From Bradyrhizobium sp. Arg816 (GTDB taxonomy: Bacteria > Pseudomonadota > Alphaproteobacteria > Rhizobiales > Xanthobacteraceae), in the NCBI RefSeq assembly GCF_029989365.1, contig NZ_JAPRAQ010000031.1, positions 1 to 64,000 of the forward strand: a stretch of 64,000 nucleotides of DNA, written 5' to 3'. The notes beneath the pieces are model-generated. The model searched no databases, had not been told where the DNA came from, and worked only from the letters and a program-made list of their open reading frames with translations. This document shows positions 44,067 through 52,398 of the stretch, piece by piece (the first letter of the stretch is position 1; each line of letters starts with the position of its first letter). A program made the translations under genes and the position numbers.

Positions 44067-44579
44067 TCAGCGCGGACCCGGCTTCGCCGGCGCGCGACGG
44101 CGATCGGCCGCGGGCTGATACGCCACGCGCGAGTGCTGGGCGCAGTAGGGCAGGCCGGAGAGCGCCTTGCCGCCGCAGAAGAAGAAATCCGGGCTCGAGG
44201 GATCGCCGACCGGCCAGTGGCAGGTGGCCTCGTTCAGCTCCAGCAGCGACAGCCGCTGGCTCATCGGCACGACGTTGTCGTAGGTGACCGGTTCGGCCTC
44301 GACCTCGACCTCGAAGGCCTGCGCCAGCGCGGTGTTGCCGCGCGCGATCGGGCGGGTCACCCGCATCATGTGCTGGGCGGGGCGCGCCTTGCGCGGCCGG
44401 GGCGCTGCCGATGAAGGGCTCTTGGCGCGGCCCGACAGGCCGAGCCGGTGCACCTTGCCGATCACGGCATTGCGGGTCACATTCCCGAGTTCAGCGGCGA
44501 TCTGGCTGGCCGAAAGTCCGGCCTCCCAGAGCTTTTTCAGCTGCTCGACGCGATCATCCGACCAGGTCAAAACGGTCAT
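44067..44579 (-). CDS. gcrA: Cell-cycle regulator GcrA
   Basis: 170 residues from the ATG at 44579 (MTVLTWSDDR). The N-terminal GcrA DNA-binding domain (VEQLKKLWEAGLSASQIAAE, then VTRNAVIGKVHRLGLSGR) is complete, and the C-terminal sigma-70-contact part with CHWPVGDP and the FCGGKAL...YCAQH cysteines is present. In Caulobacter it binds RNA polymerase and activates promoters carrying methylated GANTC. The start ten codons upstream is less likely. Confidence 0.94.
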   Translation of the reverse strand: MTVLTWSDDRVEQLKKLWEAGLSASQIAAELGNVTRNAVIGKVHRLGLSGRAKSPSSAAPRPRKARPAQHMMRVTRPIARGNTALAQAFEVEVEAEPVTYDNVVPMSQRLSLLELNEATCHWPVGDPSSPDFFFCGGKALSGLPYCAQHSRVAYQPAADRRRAPAKPGPR

Positions 44580-44659
44580 TGCACCCTTTCCTTCGCCGGC
44601 GCCTGCCATCCTGGCGGCCGCACGGCGAATGCCTAAGCTTCGAAAAACCCGTGCCGCCA

Positions 44660-44882
44660 GAATCCCTTAAGGCTCGCCGGGCGCGCCAGATGCGCCCGAA
44701 CGCTTACGCCGGTACATGAGGACTTAGAGGATCAGAACTGCTGCACGAGATGTCGTATCTGACAAGCCAAACGCTACAATATGGCGTGACTCACGCGCAA
44801 GAGTCCGCCGACTCGCTTCCACATGTTCCGTGGCGGAAATACGCAAAATCGACACCGCAAGACTACGGATTCTGCGTTTCGC
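44660..44882. promoter_or_regulatory. Cluster of CcrM (GANTC) sites between gcrA and argD
   Basis: GANTC occurs at 44660, 44788, 44801, 44810 and 44878; three lie within 27 bases. The cluster is in the 456-base divergent region between gcrA and argD, which otherwise shows no gene. Since GcrA acts at methylated GANTC promoters, the sites may serve gcrA itself. Confidence 0.5.
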
Positions 44883-44900
44883 GAGGCTTTCCGGGCGGCA

Positions 44901-44960
44901 TTGACACCGGTTTCACCAGGCATAAGATAGTCGTGCGTGCCGCCCTTAAAAGGCGGCACG
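44901..44960 (+). promoter_or_regulatory. Promoter and 5' hairpin of the argD-argF transcript
   Basis: TTGACA (44901-44906), 16-base spacer and TAAGAT (44923-44928) form a likely promoter. Two to eight bases after the expected start is a perfect 9-base stem CGTGCCGCC / GGCGGCACG (44936-44944, 44952-44960) with a 7-base loop, then TTTCGTTTT. So close to the 5' end it looks like a messenger-stabilising or attenuating hairpin. Confidence 0.5.
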
Positions 44961-45035
44961 TTTCGTTTTCCGGGCCGGTCAATGGTGCGTTGCGCAATGC
45001 ACGCTCACACCGTCCGCAACATTCAAGTGATCGTC

Positions 45036-46244
45036 ATGACTAACAGCGCAGCGCCGCACTTGCTCCCCGTTTTCGCCAGGTCCGACCTCGGTTTCGAGCG
45101 CGGCGAAGGCTGCTGGCTGATTGCGACCAACGGCGATCGCTATCTCGATTTCACCTCGGGCGTGGCGGTGAATGCGCTCGGCCATGCTCATCCTGCGTTG
45201 GTCAAGGCGTTGCAGGAGCAGGCCACCAAACTCTGGCACATGTCGAACCTGTTCCAGAGCCCGGACGGCGAGAAGCTTGCCGCGCGTCTGTGCAATGAAA
45301 GCTTCGCGGACTTCGTGTTCTTCTGCAATTCCGGCGCTGAAGCGCTGGAAGGTGTGATCAAGCTGGTCCGCCATCATCACTTCTCAAAGGGGCATCCGGA
45401 ACGTTACCGCATCATCACCTTCGAAGGCGCCTTCCACGGCCGCACGCTGGCAACGCTCGCCGCGACCGGTTCGGCAAAATATCTCGAGGGGTTCGGCCCG
45501 CCGATGGACGGCTTCGACCAGGTCCCGCATGGTGATATCGAAGCCGTCAAGAAGGCGATCGGTCCGCAGACCGCCGGCATCCTGATTGAGCCGATCCAGG
45601 GCGAGGGCGGCGTGCGTTCGGCAACGCCCGCCTTCCTGAGGGCGTTGCGCCAGCTCTGCGACGAGAAGGGTCTGCTGCTCGCGTTCGACGAGGTGCAGAC
45701 CGGCATGGGCCGCACCGGCGATCTGTTCGCGCATCGCCGCACCGGCGTCACGCCTGACGTGATGTCGCTGGCCAAGGCGCTTGGCGGCGGCTTCCCGATC
45801 GGCGCGGTGCTGGCGACCGCGGACGCGGCTGCCGGCATGGGGCCCGGCTCGCACGGCTCGACCTTCGGCGGCAATCCGCTCGCGATCTCGGCTGCCAACG
45901 CCGTGCTCGACGTCATGCTCAAGCCCGGCTTCTTCGATCACGTGCAGAAGATGTCGCTGCTGCTCAAGCAGAAGCTCGCCTCCGTGATCGATCGTTATCC
46001 TGACATCGTCAGCGAAGTGCGCGGCGAAGGCCTTCTGATCGGCATCAAGGCCGTGGTGCCGTCAGGCGATCTCGGCGCGGCGCTGCGCAACGAGAAATTG
46101 CTCACGGTCGGCGCCGGCGACAATGTCGTGCGCTTCCTGCCGCCCTTGATCGTCACCGAAGCCGAAATCGAGGACAGCGTCGGTCGGCTCGAACGCGCCT
46201 GCGCCGCGATCTCGTCCAGTCAGACCAAGCGGGCGGCAAGCTGA
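45036..46244 (+). CDS. argD: Acetylornithine aminotransferase
   Basis: 402 residues from the ATG at 45036; an open extension of 33 codons upstream reads through the leader hairpin and is rejected. Class III aminotransferase: FCNSGAEALEGVIKL, DEVQTGMGRTG and PLP lysine in LAKALGGGFPIGA. Fourth step of arginine synthesis, perhaps also succinyldiaminopimelate. Its stop touches the argF start. Confidence 0.93.
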   Translation: MTNSAAPHLLPVFARSDLGFERGEGCWLIATNGDRYLDFTSGVAVNALGHAHPALVKALQEQATKLWHMSNLFQSPDGEKLAARLCNESFADFVFFCNSGAEALEGVIKLVRHHHFSKGHPERYRIITFEGAFHGRTLATLAATGSAKYLEGFGPPMDGFDQVPHGDIEAVKKAIGPQTAGILIEPIQGEGGVRSATPAFLRALRQLCDEKGLLLAFDEVQTGMGRTGDLFAHRRTGVTPDVMSLAKALGGGFPIGAVLATADAAAGMGPGSHGSTFGGNPLAISAANAVLDVMLKPGFFDHVQKMSLLLKQKLASVIDRYPDIVSEVRGEGLLIGIKAVVPSGDLGAALRNEKLLTVGAGDNVVRFLPPLIVTEAEIEDSVGRLERACAAISSSQTKRAAS

Positions 46245-47167
46245 TGAGCAAGTCCCCGAAGCACTTTCTGGATATCAACGAGCTCCCGCTGTCGGAGCTC
46301 AAGAGCATGCTCGCGGCCTCCTCCGCCATGAAGGCGAAGCAGAAAGCGCACCAGCCGGTGAAGCCGCTGGAAGGCAAGACGCTGGCGATGATCTTCGAGC
46401 GTCCCTCCACCCGCACCCGCGTCTCGTTCGACGTCGCCATGCGCCAGCTCGGTGGCGAGCCCATCATGCTGACCGGCGCCGAGATGCAGCTCGGCCGCGG
46501 CGAGACCATCGCCGACACGGCGCGCGTGCTGTCGCGCTATGTCGACGCCATCATGATCCGCATCCTCAATCACGAGGCCCTGCTGGAGCTGGCGGAATAT
46601 GCGACGGTGCCCGTCATCAACGGCCTGACGCGGCGCTCGCACCCTTGCCAGGTGATGGCCGACCTCATGACCTACGAAGAGCATCGCGGCCCGATCGAGG
46701 GCAGGACGGTGGCCTGGACCGGCGACGACAACAATGTGCTGGCGTCCTGGGCGCATGCCGCCGAGCGTTTCAAGTTCAAGCTCAATGTCGCGACGCCGCC
46801 GGAGCTTGCGCCGAAAAAGGTGATGCGGGACTTCATCAAGGCCACCGGCGCGCCGATCGTGCTCGGCACCGATCCCGAGGCCGCCGTGAAGGGCGCCGAC
46901 TGCGTCGTCACCGACACCTGGGTGTCGATGGGCGACAAGGAGGGCGAGCACCGTCACAACGTGCTCAAGCCCTATCAGGTCAATGCGAAGCTGATGTCGC
47001 TGGCCAGGCCCGATGCGCTGTTCATGCATTGCCTGCCCGCCCATCGCGGCGAGGAAGTCACGGACGAGGTGATCGACGGCCCGCAATCGGTCGTGTTCGA
47101 CGAGGCCGAAAACCGCCTGCATGCGCAGAAGGGCATTCTGGCCTGGTGCTTTGACGCGGTGAAGTAA
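46244..47167 (+). CDS. argF: Ornithine carbamoyltransferase
   Basis: 307 residues. Carbamoyl-phosphate loop STRTRVSFD, HPCQVMADL, ornithine loop and catalytic Cys in FMHCLPAHRGEEV. Catalyses ornithine plus carbamoyl phosphate to citrulline. ATG overlaps the argD stop (ATGA), so the pair is coupled. Confidence 0.95.
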   Translation: MSKSPKHFLDINELPLSELKSMLAASSAMKAKQKAHQPVKPLEGKTLAMIFERPSTRTRVSFDVAMRQLGGEPIMLTGAEMQLGRGETIADTARVLSRYVDAIMIRILNHEALLELAEYATVPVINGLTRRSHPCQVMADLMTYEEHRGPIEGRTVAWTGDDNNVLASWAHAAERFKFKLNVATPPELAPKKVMRDFIKATGAPIVLGTDPEAAVKGADCVVTDTWVSMGDKEGEHRHNVLKPYQVNAKLMSLARPDALFMHCLPAHRGEEVTDEVIDGPQSVVFDEAENRLHAQKGILAWCFDAVK

Positions 47168-47175
47168 TCTCACTT

Positions 47176-47260
47176 GTAGCCCGGATGGAGCGCAGCGAAA
47201 TCCGGGTTTGTGTCCGCAGTTGGAGTGGTCCCGGATTGCGCTACGCTCCATCCGGGCTAC
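47176..47260. repeat. Intergenic palindromic repeat, family G
   Basis: GTAGCCCGGATGGAGCG on the left and CGCTCCATCCGGGCTAC on the right are exact inverted copies 50 bases apart with inner AATCCGGG / CCCGGATT arms. It follows argF and may act as its 3' end. A half unit resembling family E follows at 47300-47330. Confidence 0.82.
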
Positions 47261-47423
47261 GCGGGCTATCGCGTAATCCTGTGGCTATGGGTCCCGTATC
47301 AGCGCTTCGCGCGCCCCGGGACGACATCGAATTTGCAGGATCCTGTGCGATCATAAGTGCATCCGGAACACACCACCCTTGCGCCCTCTTCCATTTTCCT
47401 CCATCGACCCCAGATAAAGCGCC

Positions 47424-48431
47424 ATGGTTTCCCAATCCCCTGACATGAATACCGGGCCTGAAGGCCCGGTTCGCGCGCCATCAGCGGTTCCCATCGATGA
47501 CGCCGTGCTGCCTTACGAGGTCGACGCGCTCGACGTGCGTGGCCGCCTGGTGCGGCTTGGTCCCGCGCTCGACGAGATCCTGACCAAGCACGATTATCCC
47601 GCTGCCGTGGGCAAGCTGCTCGGCGAGGCCATCGTACTGACGACGCTGCTCGGCTCGGCGCTGAAGTTCGAGGGCCGCTTCATTCTCCAGGCCCAGACCG
47701 ACGGTCCGGTGTCGTTCCTGGTCGTCGACTACATGGCGCCGGATCGCCTGCGCGCCTATGCGCGCTACGATGCCGAGCGCCTCGGCGAGATAAAAGATTC
47801 CGGCACGCTCCTCGGTAACGGTCATCTCGCCATGACCATCGACCAGGGTCCCGACATGAGCCGCTACCAGGGTCTGGTCGCGCTCGACGGCGGTAGCCTG
47901 GAAGATGCCGCCCACGAATATTTCCTGCGCTCCGAGCAGATCCCGACGCGCGTGCGTCTCGCGGTCGGCGAGGAGTGGCGCTCGAACGACGGCGGCAAGC
48001 ATCGCTGGCGCGCCGGCGGCATGCTGATGCAGTTCCTGCCGAAGGCGCCCGAGCGCGCGCGGCAGGCCGATTTGCATCCCGGCGATGCGCCCGAAGGCGC
48101 GGAGGTGCATGCTGTCGCCGAAGACGACGCCTGGGTCGAGGCGCGTTCGCTGGTCGAGACCGTCGAAGACGTCGAGCTGATCGACCCCGAGCTCTCCGGC
48201 GAACGACTGCTGTTCCGCCTGTTCCACGAGCGCGGCGTGCGCGTGTTCAATCCGCTGGTCCTGAAGGCGCAATGCTCCTGCTCGCGCGATGCGGTTGGCG
48301 CGATGCTGAAGAGCTTCTCGCCCGACGACCGCGCCGCCATGGTCAAGGACGACAAGGTCGTGGTGACCTGCGAGTTCTGCTCGTCGGTGTACCAGTTCAC
48401 GCCGCCCGAGGCGGGCGTCGAGGGTGCGTAG
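47424..48431 (+). CDS. hslO: Redox-regulated chaperone Hsp33
   Basis: 335 residues. Holdase core (FILQAQTDGPVSFLVVDYM) and C-terminal zinc switch C-x-C (QCSCSR) and C-x-x-C (CEFC). Activated by peroxide plus heat through disulfide formation and zinc release. Downstream of arg genes, transcribed alone. Confidence 0.93.
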   Translation: MVSQSPDMNTGPEGPVRAPSAVPIDDAVLPYEVDALDVRGRLVRLGPALDEILTKHDYPAAVGKLLGEAIVLTTLLGSALKFEGRFILQAQTDGPVSFLVVDYMAPDRLRAYARYDAERLGEIKDSGTLLGNGHLAMTIDQGPDMSRYQGLVALDGGSLEDAAHEYFLRSEQIPTRVRLAVGEEWRSNDGGKHRWRAGGMLMQFLPKAPERARQADLHPGDAPEGAEVHAVAEDDAWVEARSLVETVEDVELIDPELSGERLLFRLFHERGVRVFNPLVLKAQCSCSRDAVGAMLKSFSPDDRAAMVKDDKVVVTCEFCSSVYQFTPPEAGVEGA

Positions 48432-48469
48432 GCATCGCATCCTTCGTCATTGCGAGCCACACACTTGGT

Positions 48470-48574
48470 GTCGTCGCCCGGCTTGACCGGGCGATCCAGT
48501 ACTCCGAGACGGCAGTGATTGAGCCGAGAGGCTGCGGCGTACTGGATGCCCCGCCTTCGCGGGGCATGACGGCT
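48470..48574. repeat. Intergenic palindromic repeat, family F
   Basis: Second copy of the family at 29991-30095: GCGATCCAGTACTCC... then TACTGGATGCCCCGCCTTCGCGGGGCATGAC. Just before it is a half copy of family C (CGTCATTGCGAG at 48445-48456), so one element seems to have landed in another. It lies between convergent hslO and apaG. Confidence 0.78.
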
Positions 48575-48602
48575 GCAAGTGTTGCGACGATCTCGGCGCG
48601 CC

Positions 48603-48995
48603 CTAGTTCAACACCCGCTTGTTGTCCGGGCTGTCCAGCGAGAACGTCGGCACGTCGATCTCGAAGCGTTCGCCGCTTTCGCTGACCATCTGGTAGCGGC
48701 CGGTCATGAAACCCGAGGCGGTCGCGAGCGGCACGCCGGAGGTGTACTCGAAGCGCTCGCCGGGAGCCAGGGTCGGCTGCTCGCCGACGACGCCCTCGCC
48801 CCTGACCTCCTGCTGGCGGCCGGTGGCGTCGGTGATGATCCAGTGTCGCGTCTTCAGCTGCACGGTTTCGTCGCCGGAATTGGTGATGACGATGGTGTAG
48901 GACCAGAAATAGCGGGAGCGGTCGGCCGACGACTGCTCCGGAACAAAGTTCGGCTCGACGGTCACTTCGATCTGGCGGGTCACGGCGCGATACAT
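48603..48995 (-). CDS. apaG: ApaG protein
   Basis: 130 residues from the ATG at 48995, giving the usual start MYRAVTRQIEV; ATG codons at 49004 and 49007 are in frame too. The fibronectin-like fold shows WSYTIVITN, LKTRHWIITDA and GEGVVGEQP. In other bacteria the family is tied to cobalt resistance and pyrophosphate metabolism; role here unknown. Confidence 0.92.
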   Translation of the reverse strand: MYRAVTRQIEVTVEPNFVPEQSSADRSRYFWSYTIVITNSGDETVQLKTRHWIITDATGRQQEVRGEGVVGEQPTLAPGERFEYTSGVPLATASGFMTGRYQMVSESGERFEIDVPTFSLDSPDNKRVLN

Positions 48996-49176
48996 GGCTG
49001 CCATCATAACGAAAACCCGGCCGGGAACCAACGGCCGCAGGCGGTTTTGGCGACATCGTGCCGCCAGAATTACCGAGGAAGTAGATCCCAATGTGATCCG
49101 GCCGCTTTGCGAGACGACGGCCGGACCTGTACACTCCTTGATACGTCGCGATTTGCGGAAGGGTTTCGAACCCCCG

Positions 49177-50442
49177 ATGACCATTGCCGACCAAGTGACG
49201 GGATCGACGATCGCGGGAACCGGCAAGCCTGCGGAGGCCAGACCTGCGGAGGCGAAGCCGCGCTCCGCCGCGCCGGCCATCACGCTGCCCGCCATCGGCG
49301 AGCGCGAGCTCCGGCTCGACCTGTTCCGCGGGCTCGCGCTGTGGCTGATCTTCGTCGACCATCTGCCGCCGAGCCTTTTGACCTGGTTCACGATCCGCAA
49401 TTACGGCTTCAGCGACGCTACCGAGATCTTCATCTTCATCTCCGGCTATACTGCGGCGTTCGTCTACGGTCGTGCCATGCTCGAAAGCGGCTTCGTCGTC
49501 GCCACCGCGCGCATCCTGCGGCGCGTCTGGCAGATCTATGTCGCCCACGTCTTTCTGTTCACGATCTTCCTCGCCGAAATCTCCTACGTTGCGACCAGGT
49601 TCGAGAACCCGCTCTACACCGAAGAGATGGGCATCATGGATTTCCTCAAGCAGCCGGACGTCACGATTGTGCAGGCGCTGCTGCTGCGCTTTCGTCCGGT
49701 CAACATGGACGTGCTGCCGCTCTATATCGTGCTGATGCTGGCGCTGCCCTTGATCTTGTGGCTGATGAAATGGCGGCCCGACGTGACGCTCGGCCTCTCG
49801 GTCGTGCTCTACGCGGTGACCTGGGAATACGACCTCTATCTGTCGGCCTATCCGAACGGCTTCTGGGCGTTCAATCCCTTCGCCTGGCAATTGCTTTTCG
49901 TCTTCGGTGCATGGTGTGCGCTCGGAGGTGCGCGACGCATGTCGCGCATCCTGGCGTCCCGCGTCACGATGTGGATCTCGATCGCCTATCTGGTCGCGGC
50001 GTTCTACGTGACGCTGACCTGGTATGTGCCGCAGCTCTCCCACTTCATGCCGAAGCGGCTCGAGCAGTGGATGTATCCGATCGACAAGGCCGATCTCGAC
50101 GTGCTGCGCTTCACGCATTTCCTGGCGTTCGCCGCACTCACCGTTCGCTTCCTGCCCCGGGAATGGCCGGGCCTGAAATCGCCCTGGCTGCGGCCGCTGA
50201 TCCTCTGCGGCCAGCATTCCCTGGAGATCTTCTGTCTCGGCGTCTTCCTCGCCTTCGCCGGCCATTTCATCCTGGCCGAAGTCTCCGGCGGCGCAGCCAT
50301 GCATGCGCTGATTAGTCTCTCCGGAATCCTGATCATGTGGGGCGTTGCCTGGGTGATTTCGTGGTACAAGCGCGTGGCTGACAAGAGCGGTGCGAAAACC
50401 AAAAACGCCGTCGGCAACGCCGATCTGGCGGGAGGGGGCTGA
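49177..50442 (+). CDS. opgC: OpgC-type membrane acyltransferase
   Basis: 421 residues from the ATG at 49177, right after a GGGTTTCGAACCC palindrome. About ten membrane helices. The OpgC_C pattern RLDLFRGLALWLIFVDHLP with the conserved DH lies at the first helix, and NYGFSDATEIFIFISGYT follows. Family members transfer succinyl or acetyl groups to periplasmic glucans. Its stop overlaps the first SGNH-like gene (TGATG), and a second SGNH gene follows, so the three act together. Confidence 0.9.
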   Translation: MTIADQVTGSTIAGTGKPAEARPAEAKPRSAAPAITLPAIGERELRLDLFRGLALWLIFVDHLPPSLLTWFTIRNYGFSDATEIFIFISGYTAAFVYGRAMLESGFVVATARILRRVWQIYVAHVFLFTIFLAEISYVATRFENPLYTEEMGIMDFLKQPDVTIVQALLLRFRPVNMDVLPLYIVLMLALPLILWLMKWRPDVTLGLSVVLYAVTWEYDLYLSAYPNGFWAFNPFAWQLLFVFGAWCALGGARRMSRILASRVTMWISIAYLVAAFYVTLTWYVPQLSHFMPKRLEQWMYPIDKADLDVLRFTHFLAFAALTVRFLPREWPGLKSPWLRPLILCGQHSLEIFCLGVFLAFAGHFILAEVSGGAAMHALISLSGILIMWGVAWVISWYKRVADKSGAKTKNAVGNADLAGGG

Positions 50443-51221
50443 TGAAGGCGAAGGTTCTCCTGAGCCTGGTCCTGCTGTGCGGTAACCTCGCCGCGCCCCT
50501 GGCGCGCGCGGGCGATGCTGCGTCGACTGCTCCGGCCGCACCCCCGGCCTGCGAATTGCCATCCTATCTGCTCACCACTGAAAGCCAGCTTCCCAGGGTC
50601 GCCGACGCCATCAAGGCCGGCAAACCGCTGGAAATCCTGGTCATAGGCAGCCGTTCGACCACGATTCCGGCCTCGGAGGACAGCTCCTATCCGGCGCGCA
50701 TGCAGGCCATTTTGAAGGACAGGCTGCTGCCGTCGGAGGCCGTGCATGTCTCCGTAGAAATACAGAGCAAGAAGACGGCCGAGGAAGCGGCCACCACCTT
50801 CGTTAAGCTGATGGAAGCAAAAAGGCCTACTTTGGTCATCTGGCAGACCGGGACTGTCGATGCTATCCGAGCGATTGATCCCGATGATTTTCGCGGGGCG
50901 GTGACCGGAGGGGTTTCCGCGTTGCAAAAAGCAGGGGCTGACGTCGTCTTGATGAACTTGCAGTACAGCCCACGTACCGAAACCATGATCTCGGTGCCGC
51001 CCTATCTCGACAATATGCGGGTGGTGGCGCAGGAGCATGACATCCCGCTGTTCGACCGTTTCGCGATCATGCGGCAGTGGAATGATCAGGGTCAGTTCGA
51101 CCTGTTCAGCCCGTCCCGCGGGCCAGAGCTGGCGAAACAGGTCCATGATTGCCTTGGCCGGGCGTTGGCACAGTTCGTGATCGACGCAGCCCATCTGGGG
51201 CCGGCTGAGCAGCAAAATTGA
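50442..51221 (+). CDS. Secreted SGNH-fold protein, catalytic residues lost
   Basis: 259 residues with signal peptide (LLSLVLLCGNLAAPLARAG). Aligned by eye to the next gene it keeps the fold blocks but not the active site: block I reads GSRST where the partner has GSSST, so the nucleophile position is Arg; block II lacks its Gly; block III is QTGTVD instead of QVGTNA; block V with the Asp-His pair is absent. It looks like a binding pseudoenzyme that serves the OpgC and SGNH pair. Confidence 0.72.
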   Translation: MKAKVLLSLVLLCGNLAAPLARAGDAASTAPAAPPACELPSYLLTTESQLPRVADAIKAGKPLEILVIGSRSTTIPASEDSSYPARMQAILKDRLLPSEAVHVSVEIQSKKTAEEAATTFVKLMEAKRPTLVIWQTGTVDAIRAIDPDDFRGAVTGGVSALQKAGADVVLMNLQYSPRTETMISVPPYLDNMRVVAQEHDIPLFDRFAIMRQWNDQGQFDLFSPSRGPELAKQVHDCLGRALAQFVIDAAHLGPAEQQN

Positions 51222-51233
51222 GGTCTAGCGTTA

Positions 51234-52223
51234 ATGAGTTCTCTCCGCCCTTTTTGCCTGACGGCGTGGCTGGCTGCCCCCGCGGCGGCTCTGCTGTTGC
51301 TGACGCCGGTGTCGCTGGCACCGGTGCAGGCGCAGGCCATGCAGGCAACGCCCGCGCCGCAGCAGGCCGCTAGTCCGGCTCCCGCTTCGCCCTCCCAGAC
51401 CACCGTCGCCGTGACGTCCCCCGAACAGCGCGGCGTGACCGCGCGCGCCATCGACAAGGTGAAGCAGGTCGCGAAATCCGCCGGCGACATTTTCAGCCGC
51501 GTGCCTTGCCTCGCACCGAAGGGCGGCGCGAAGACGATGGGCTCGCTGCCGCATGTCGCGGGCAAGCTCGCCGCCGGCAAACCCGTCGCGATCGTTGCGT
51601 TCGGCTCGTCGTCGACGGCAGGCTATGGCGCGAGCTCGCCCGATTTCAACTATCCGAACCGCCTCGCCGCGCAGCTCCGGCGGCAATATCCGAGCGCCGA
51701 CATCACCGTCATCAATGCGGGCGTCGGCGGCGAGGACGCGCCCGAGATGATGAAGCGCCTCCAGAAGGAGGTGATCGACGTGCATCCGGATCTCGTGATC
51801 TGGCAGGTCGGCACCAATGCGGTGCTGCGCAATCTCGATCCCGGTGACACCGCCAAGATGGTCGAGGACGGCATCTCCCGCATCCAGGCCGCCGGCGGGG
51901 CCGACATCGTGCTGGTCGATCCGCAATACTCGCCGGCCGTGAACCAGCGCAAGGAGAGCGCCGGCAAGATGGTGCAGCTGCTCGGCAAGGTCGCCGAGCT
52001 TCGTCACGTCGGCATCTTCCCCCGCTTCGAGGTGATGCGCGACTGGCACGAGAAGCAATCGATCCCGGTCGAGAGTTTCGTGATCGCCGACGGCCTGCAC
52101 ATGAACGATTGGGGCTATGCCTGCTTCGCCCAGCTCCTCGGCGACGACATCATCCGCTCCGTCGGTCAGATCAAGCTCGGCGTGAATGTGCCGGCTGATG
52201 TGCGGACGTATCGGCCGATGTGA
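51234..52223 (+). CDS. Secreted SGNH/GDSL-family hydrolase or acyltransferase
   Basis: 329 residues. Signal peptide (AALLLLTPVSLAPVQAQA), a Pro/Ala linker, then SGNH core: block I FGSSSTAGYG (Ser), block II NAGVGGED (Gly), block III QVGTNAV (Asn), block V DGLHMND (Asp and His). All catalytic residues are present. It starts 13 bases after the pseudoenzyme gene. With OpgC it may move acyl groups on periplasmic glucan; the substrate is inferred. Confidence 0.82.
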   Translation: MSSLRPFCLTAWLAAPAAALLLLTPVSLAPVQAQAMQATPAPQQAASPAPASPSQTTVAVTSPEQRGVTARAIDKVKQVAKSAGDIFSRVPCLAPKGGAKTMGSLPHVAGKLAAGKPVAIVAFGSSSTAGYGASSPDFNYPNRLAAQLRRQYPSADITVINAGVGGEDAPEMMKRLQKEVIDVHPDLVIWQVGTNAVLRNLDPGDTAKMVEDGISRIQAAGGADIVLVDPQYSPAVNQRKESAGKMVQLLGKVAELRHVGIFPRFEVMRDWHEKQSIPVESFVIADGLHMNDWGYACFAQLLGDDIIRSVGQIKLGVNVPADVRTYRPM

Positions 52224-52231
52224 GCTTCGCT

Positions 52232-52391
52232 CACCCTCCCCTGGAGGGGGAGGGTCGCTTCGCATGCAGCGAAGCGGAATGCGGAGCGGGGCGGGGTGAC
52301 GGTGCTTCCGCATCGAATACTGCCCGCTTGGAGAGATCACCCCACCCCGCTCGCGCTTCGCGCGATCGACCCTCCCCCTCCAGGGGAGGGT
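52232..52391. repeat. Intergenic palindromic repeat, family D
   Basis: Second copy of the element at 24996-25168: CACCCTCCCCTGGAGGGGGAGGGTC, inner GGGGCGGGGTGA / TCACCCCACCCCG arms, then GACCCTCCCCCTCCAGGGGAGGG. Separates convergent SGNH and metZ genes. Confidence 0.8.
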
Positions 52392-52398
52392 AAGAGCC

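Noticed and set aside
44750..45043. Open frame of 97 codons before argD
   Set aside because: Runs through the promoter and leader hairpin and lacks family features.
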